Below are positions 32,786 through 36,099 of a stretch of DNA of 36,099 nucleotides, in pieces. The translations under genes and the position numbers were made by a program. Numbering within the stretch: position 1 is the stretch's first letter; the number at the start of each line of letters is the position of its first letter. A model generated the notes under the pieces. The model was given only the letters and a program-made list of their open reading frames with translations, made no database searches and was not told the DNA's origin. The stretch comes from Treponema sp. (GTDB lineage: Bacteria; Spirochaetota; Spirochaetia; Treponematales; Treponemataceae), in contig JAEDFA010000014.1 in assembly GCA_016293005.1 (NCBI GenBank), positions 1-36,099 on the forward strand, read 5' to 3'.

Positions 32786-32814
32786 AGGGGGAAGTGTCGT
32801 TCACTTTTTAAATT
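32786..32814 (+). promoter_or_regulatory. glmS ribosome-binding site bridged to the AUG by a small hairpin
   Basis: AGGGGG (32786-32791) is the only plausible ribosome-binding site, 23 bases before the glmS ATG, normally too far. Between them AAGTG (32792-32796) pairs with CACTT (32802-32806) around a TCGTT loop, extendable by a G-U pair. Folding removes 15 bases and leaves a spacing of eight, the usual optimum. A GTG at 32794 is followed by an in-frame stop after a few codons, so an earlier start is excluded. Confidence 0.6.
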
Positions 32815-34647
32815 ATGTGTGGAATCGTAGGTTATGTAGGCTCAGAAAATGCCGTTTCTTATCTTTTAAATGGTCTTAAAAAACTTGAATATCGCGGATA
32901 TGATTCTTCGGGAATTGTAGTTGGAAAATTTGAAAATAATGAACCAAAATTTTATCTTTATAAAAAAGTCGGAAAATTAAAGCAGTTGATTTCTGCGCTT
33001 CCAAAAGAACTTTCAGGTTCCTGGGGAATCGGGCATACTCGCTGGGCAACGCACGGACTTGTTACAGACCAGAACGCTCATCCGTTTTATTCGCAGAACA
33101 AAAAAATTGCCGTGGTTCACAACGGAATTATCGAAAATTTTCAGAGTTTAAGAAAATCACTCAAAGATGAAGGATACAGTTTTTCAAGTGAAACAGATAG
33201 TGAAGTAATTCCAAACCTTGTAGAAAAATATTATTCAGGAAATCTTCTGGAAGCCGTTCAAAAAGCGCTCGATAGTGTAATCGGAACTTATGCGCTTGCA
33301 ATTACTTCTGTATGCGAGCCAGAAACAATTGTTGTTGCAAAACGCGGAGGACCAATCGTAATCGGAATTGCAGAAAATGCATATTATATCGCTTCAGATG
33401 TAAACGCGATTGTCGGAAATACAAATCGGGTGATTTATCTTGATGACGGTGATATTGTTGAAGTTAGCAAAAGCGGCTTGAAATTTCCTAAAATTCAGAA
33501 TAATGATTACGCAAAACGCGTAGAAGAAATCACGATAAATTCTCAGGAAACTGAAAAATGCGGTTTTTCAACCTACATGGAAAAAGAAATTAATGAGCAG
33601 CCTGAAAGTATTGAAAGGGCATTCGCCGGAAGAATTAATTTTGAAGAGGCAACTGCAAAATTAAGCGGTTATGATGATGAAATTTTTAAACGAACCGCAA
33701 AAATTGTTGCAATGAGCGCAGGAACTTCTTATTATGCAAGTATTTTTGGTTCTCTTCTTTTTGAAAAATTTGCGCGAATTCCGTCTTCCGTAGAATTTTC
33801 AAGTGAACTTCGTTATAAAAATCCTATCGTAAACAAAGACGATGTTTATCTTGCTGTAAGTCAGAGCGGTGAAACAGCAGATACGATTTATGCAATGCGT
33901 GAAATTCACGAAAAAGGCGGAAAAGTGTTCGGAATCTGTAATGTAGTAAGTTCAACCATTGCAAGAGAAACTGACGGAGGCGCATTCATTCACGCAGGTC
34001 CTGAAATCGCAGTTGCTTCAACAAAAGCATTTTCAAATACAATTATAATTTATTATCTTCTTGCCTTAAAATTTGCACGCCAGAGAGGGATGAGTAAAGA
34101 AGATGGAATAAATTTCATAAATCAGATTGTTCAGCTTCCGCGTCTTGTAAAACAGACTATTTTGCAAAAAGACAAAATTAAAAAAATTGCAGAAAAATAT
34201 TCCAAAGCTGATGATTTTCTGTTCCTTGCACGAGGTCTTTTGTACCCGATTGCTCTTGAAGGTGCTTTAAAATTAAAAGAAATTTCTTATATTCACGCCG
34301 AAGCATTCGCTGCAGGAGAAATCAAGCACGGTCCGATTGCAATGGTTAACGAAAAAGTTCCAAGCGTTTTTTTAGTTCCTGATGATTTTTTGCGCGAAAA
34401 AGTAATTTCAAATATAAAAGAAATAAAAGCGCGAAAAGGTCCTGTAATCGCAATTGGTGTAGAAGGCGACAAAGAACTTGAGTCTATTGTTGACGATTTT
34501 ATTCCAGTTCCAAAAGTTGAAAATCCTGTATTTTATGCACTTCCGATGGTTACAGTCTGTCAGCTTTTTGCATTTTACAGCGCACAGTGTTTAGGCCGCG
34601 ATGTTGACCAGCCAAGAAACCTTGCAAAATCCGTAACAGTCGAATAA
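32815..34647 (+). CDS. glmS: Glutamine--fructose-6-phosphate aminotransferase (isomerising)
   Basis: Makes glucosamine-6-phosphate from fructose-6-phosphate and glutamine, the entry to UDP-GlcNAc for wall and envelope. The 610-residue product begins MCGIVGYVGS (Cys2 is the glutaminase nucleophile), followed by LEYRGYDSSGI, GHTRWATHG and HNGIIENF in the amidotransferase domain. Two SIS domains follow (GTSYYASIFG, SQSGETADTIYAMREI; ARGLLYPIALEGALKLKEISYIHAEAFAAGEIKHGP), ending LAKSVTVE. Length and all motifs are standard. The start is fixed by Cys2. Upstream there is no room for the Firmicute glmS ribozyme core; translation may depend on the hairpin-bridged site at 32786-32814. It diverges from the DUF4954 operon, with ATGs 192 bases apart. 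Confidence 0.97.
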   Translation: MCGIVGYVGSENAVSYLLNGLKKLEYRGYDSSGIVVGKFENNEPKFYLYKKVGKLKQLISALPKELSGSWGIGHTRWATHGLVTDQNAHPFYSQNKKIAVVHNGIIENFQSLRKSLKDEGYSFSSETDSEVIPNLVEKYYSGNLLEAVQKALDSVIGTYALAITSVCEPETIVVAKRGGPIVIGIAENAYYIASDVNAIVGNTNRVIYLDDGDIVEVSKSGLKFPKIQNNDYAKRVEEITINSQETEKCGFSTYMEKEINEQPESIERAFAGRINFEEATAKLSGYDDEIFKRTAKIVAMSAGTSYYASIFGSLLFEKFARIPSSVEFSSELRYKNPIVNKDDVYLAVSQSGETADTIYAMREIHEKGGKVFGICNVVSSTIARETDGGAFIHAGPEIAVASTKAFSNTIIIYYLLALKFARQRGMSKEDGINFINQIVQLPRLVKQTILQKDKIKKIAEKYSKADDFLFLARGLLYPIALEGALKLKEISYIHAEAFAAGEIKHGPIAMVNEKVPSVFLVPDDFLREKVISNIKEIKARKGPVIAIGVEGDKELESIVDDFIPVPKVENPVFYALPMVTVCQLFAFYSAQCLGRDVDQPRNLAKSVTVE

Positions 34648-34724
34648 AAATCAAGATGCCGAATTTTAATTGAAATCATAAAATTTTGAGAAGATTTTAT
34701 CTTTCCCCCTTGATTTTTATTTTA
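34644..34724 (+). terminator. Terminator-like nested inverted repeat after glmS
   Basis: A perfect 12-base inverted repeat, ATAAAAATCAAG (34644-34655) and CTTGATTTTTAT (34709-34720), overlaps the glmS stop. It encloses a second 7-base pair ATAAAAT/ATTTTAT, and the right arm continues as T-rich TTTTATC. The 53-base loop is long for a standard terminator. The right arm also contains the -35 box of the tRNA promoter. Confidence 0.5.
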
Positions 34725-34738
34725 TCTTAGTATATTAT
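34710..34738 (+). promoter_or_regulatory. Promoter of the initiator tRNA gene
   Basis: TTGATT (34710-34715), 17 bases, TATTAT (34733-34738). Transcription would start near 34745, eight bases before the tRNA. The -35 box is embedded in the right arm of the glmS inverted repeat. Confidence 0.7.
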
Positions 34739-34752
34739 TTCATCAATTACGA

Positions 34753-34825
34753 CGCGAGGTAGAGCAGTTGGCAGCTCGTCGGGCTCATAACCCGGAGGCC
34801 GTAGGTTCGAGTCCTACCCTCGCTA
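34753..34825 (+). tRNA. Initiator tRNA-fMet (anticodon CAT)
   Basis: A full cloverleaf of 73 bases: acceptor CGCGAGG / CCTCGCT, D-arm GAGC/GCTC, anticodon stem TCGGG/CCCGG with loop CTCATAA, T-arm GTAGG/CCTAC with loop TTCGAGT, and discriminator A. Two initiator hallmarks are present: the 1-72 mismatch (C1 with T72) and three consecutive G-C pairs next to the anticodon loop. CCA is not encoded. Its 3' end borders an accessory region with an integrase fragment, so it may be an integration target; no duplicated tRNA end is seen within this window. Confidence 0.95.
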
Positions 34826-34829
34826 TACT

Positions 34830-34970
34830 GCTAAATCTATATGTTATATAGACTTAGCGCACTACTAAACCCAATAAAGTAGGGCTTAGCGTGATTCAAA
34901 TTACTAATTTAAGTAAATACTCTAAGTAAGAGGTTTACGGTCTTAGTGAGGTGAATATGGCTAAGCCCTA
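34830..34970 (+). repeat. Array of CTAAG/CTTAG half-sites and hairpins between tRNA and integrase fragment
   Basis: Seven copies of CTAA(A/G) or CTTAG occur: 34831, 34853, 34865, 34885, 34922, 34942 and 34961. They form three dyads: GCTAA-A-TCTATAT / ATATAGA-C-TTAGC (34830-34858, 3-base loop); CTAA-A-CCC / GGG-C-TTAG (34865-34889); CTAAG / CTTAG (34922-34946). In addition TAGGGCTTAG (34880-34889) is exactly complementary to CTAAGCCCTA (34961-34970), which overlaps the start codons of the integrase fragment. This resembles arm-type binding sites near an integrase and its attachment site; alternatively it is an RNA control element for the integrase. Confidence 0.55.
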
Positions 34971-35109
34971 TTTAATTTTTAAAGCCCATACTGGGATTTA
35001 TTACGCTCAAATCCGTCTTGCAGATGGAAGCCTTTCCAACAACAAATCTACTGGATGCAGAAACCGTACAGAAGCTGAACGGATACACAAAAGAAACAGC
35101 CAACGGTAA
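34957..35109 (+). pseudogene. Truncated site-specific integrase (N-terminal arm-binding part only)
   Basis: A 50-residue ORF with a proper GAGGTG ribosome-binding site (34947-34952). It begins MAKPYLIFKAHTGIYYAQIRLADG and continues SLSNNKSTGCRNRTEAERI before a TAA at 35107-35109. The short beta-strand pattern followed by KSTG resembles the N-terminal DNA-binding domain of treponeme tyrosine-recombinase integrases. The core-binding and catalytic (R-H-R-Y) domains are missing, and none of the frames after the stop resumes them, so this is probably a remnant. It sits 131 bases after the initiator tRNA, where integrases of tRNA-targeting elements are usually found. The family call is from memory of the pattern; it is moderately sure. 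Confidence 0.55.
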
Positions 35110-35137
35110 AAAGTACTTTTTCGGAGCTGCTTCGTAA

Positions 35138-35326
35138 GATGCAGGAGTTATCGCAGAACACGGCTGTAAAGACGAAAAGAAATGGATTCAGAAAAGCCTA
35201 TGGTACAGGGAGTTTGAACTGGGACGGGAGGCGGAAAGACAGCTGAAGAGAGAGAATGGGAGAGATAAAAGCTTAAGACAAGATTTAACATTGCTGAACA
35301 TTACCGGTCTTGGCAATGTTCGGTAA
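35138..35326 (+). pseudogene. ORF fragment of unknown origin
   Basis: After an in-frame stop at 35135-35137, a frame without an obvious start reads DAGVIAEHGCKDEKKWIQK, then SLWYREFELGREAERQLKREN and NITGLGNVR, to TAA at 35324-35326. The same frame is open upstream of the stop (NGYTKETANGKKYFFGAAS). The composition is protein-like (charged helix), but I recognise no family, and it lacks a start codon with a ribosome-binding site. It is probably a remnant of an element gene. Its end overlaps the phased dyad at 35287-35330. Confidence 0.3.
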
Positions 35327-35330
35327 TGTT
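35287..35330. promoter_or_regulatory. Four helically phased AACATT/AATGTT half-sites forming a double dyad
   Basis: AACATT at 35287 and 35297 and AATGTT at 35315 and 35325: two direct half-sites ten bases apart facing two inverted ones ten bases apart. The longer matches are interleaved: AACATTGC (35287-35294) with GCAATGTT (35313-35320), and AACATTACCG (35297-35306) with CGGTAATGTT (35321-35330), all exact. As DNA this is an operator-like cooperative site; as RNA it would be a pseudoknot or two exclusive hairpins. It lies 119 bases before the hsdM ATG. The rest of 35331-35409 shows nothing I can identify. Confidence 0.6.
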
Positions 35331-35409
35331 GTAGCTTCACAAAACACCATAAAAAAATGCCATCTTCTGTCACAATCACCAGTCGCTTTCCTAGTAAAAA
35401 CGCCTTTTT

Positions 35410-35428
35410 AATGATATAATCAATCATT
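35410..35428 (+). promoter_or_regulatory. Candidate hsdM promoter with dyad over the -10 box
   Basis: TATAAT (35415-35420) has TG one base upstream (TGATATAAT, extended -10); no good -35 is seen. AATGAT (35410-35415) and ATCATT (35423-35428) form a 6-base dyad straddling the -10 box, a typical repressor position. Confidence 0.5.
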
Positions 35429-35449
35429 ATTTTACAAAAGGACATCATC

Positions 35450-36099
35450 ATGGCAAAATCAAAATCCCCTAAATTTAAATCATCATCTGCAACCATAGGA
35501 TTTGAACAGCAGATTTGGGGATGTAGTCTGCGAACCTTGGGGACATATCCCCGCTGCAGATTATCGCAAAATCTTTACAGGACTTATTTTCTTAAAATAC
35601 ATCTCTACCGCATTTGAAAAAAAATACGCAGAACTTGTGGCAGAAGGCGACGGATTTGAAGACGATCCTGACGCTTACGAAGCAGACAACATTTTCTTTG
35701 TTCCGCCAGAGGCACGTTGGAGTGAAATTTCAAAGGCAGCCCACACACCGGAAATCGGCACAATATTAGACAAAGCCATGATTGCCATAGAAGCCGACAA
35801 CAAAAGCCTCAACGGTGTCCTTCCAAAAAACTATGCCAACCCCGAACTGGACAAACGCGTTCTTGGTAACGTAGTAGACATATTCACCAATATGGACATG
35901 AGCGACATCGAAGCAAGTAAAGACCTCCTGGACCGCACCTACGAATACTGCATCGCACAGTTTGCATCCTACGAAGGAGTAAAGGGCGGCGAGTTCTACA
36001 CCCCGGCAAGCGTAGTAAAAACAATCGTAAATATCTTAAAGCCATCAGAAGGAAAACGCGTTTACGACCCATGCTGCGGTTCGGGCGGAATGTTCGTTC
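35450..36099 (+). pseudogene. hsdM: Type I restriction-modification methyltransferase subunit (HsdM), frameshifted and truncated by window end
   Basis: N6-adenine methyltransferase subunit of a type I system. From the ATG at 35450 (AAAGGA site at 35437-35442), the frame reads AKSKSPKFKSSSATIGFEQQIW, then goes off and stops. The frame one base over continues as HsdM: WGHIPAADYRKIFTGLIFLKYI, FFVPPEARWSEI, LPKNYANPELDKRVLG, GGEFYTPASVV and the SAM-binding motif DPCCGSGGMF at the window end. Removing one G from GGGG at 35517-35520 restores FEQQIWDVVCEPWGHIPAADY, so a single extra G explains the break. It could be a true null, a slipped-strand phase-off state or a sequencing error. The specificity and restriction subunits would be downstream, outside the window. 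Confidence 0.88.

Noticed and set aside
32659..32814. A glmS ribozyme upstream of glmS
   Set aside because: The space before the ATG is shared with the divergent promoter; I saw no match to the ribozyme core, and the sequence is mostly T-rich single-stranded-looking DNA.
35188..35496. 102-residue minus-strand ORF antisense to the hsdM start region
   Set aside because: It crosses the phased dyad, the hsdM promoter and the hsdM start. No ribosome-binding site or recognisable motif was found, and the plus-strand HsdM reading is clearly real.
1..36099. CRISPR array
   Set aside because: No regularly spaced direct repeats of 20-40 bases with unique spacers were seen in any intergenic region.

Overview
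The window looks like a chromosomal segment of a Treponema-type spirochaete, probably a host-associated (gut or rumen) species. Evidence: an AT-rich genome with A/T-ending codons; a complete S10/spc/alpha ribosomal region lacking adk, map and infA between secY and rpmJ; a spirochaete-style lipobox (FFSAC); a DUF4954 protein, a family I know mainly from Bacteroidetes and Treponema; and a treponeme-type integrase N-terminus. Species cannot be fixed from this sequence alone.

Layout. (1) 1-10480, plus strand: end of rplV, then rpsC-rplP-rpmC-rpsQ-rplN-rplX-rplE-rpsZ-rpsH-rplF-rplR-rpsE-rpmD-rplO-secY-rpmJ-rpsM-rpsK-rpsD-rpoA-rplQ and a 64-residue zinc-ribbon ORF, closed by a clear intrinsic terminator. 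A strong hairpin in the secY-rpmJ gap separates the spc and alpha parts. (2) 10550-13246: a minus-strand lipoprotein diverging from an unknown 487-residue gene followed by a ptsN-type EIIA; a GC-rich, hairpin-forming repeat-like block lies between the two promoters. (3) 13249-20967, plus strand: transketolase, then the wall cluster murE-ddl-murD plus an M15 peptidase. (4) 20999-26141: purA-mnmE on the minus strand, diverging from ychF and a secreted endonuclease/exonuclease/phosphatase-family protein. (5) 26264-32622, minus strand: aroA alone, and an apparent operon DUF4954 - degenerate purH-like - mraY. (6) 32815-34825, plus strand: glmS and the initiator tRNA. (7) 34830-36099: the left edge of an accessory region, with an array of CTAAG/CTTAG half-sites, a truncated integrase, a phased dyad operator and the start of a frameshifted type I restriction-modification methyltransferase gene.

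Functional themes. Translation and secretion (1), cell-wall precursor synthesis (murE, ddl, murD, mraY, glmS) and purine metabolism (purA, purH-like) dominate. The items most worth a second look are: the DUF4954/PurH-like pair, whose PurH has lost almost all catalytic motifs of both activities but keeps the fold; an AroA homologue lacking the usual C-terminal active-site lysine; three promoters placed so that transcription should begin at or within one base of the start codon (leaderless mRNAs); a glmS ribosome-binding site 23 nt from its AUG with a small hairpin that would restore normal spacing; a structured ~137-nt purA leader; and the helically phased four-half-site dyad before hsdM.
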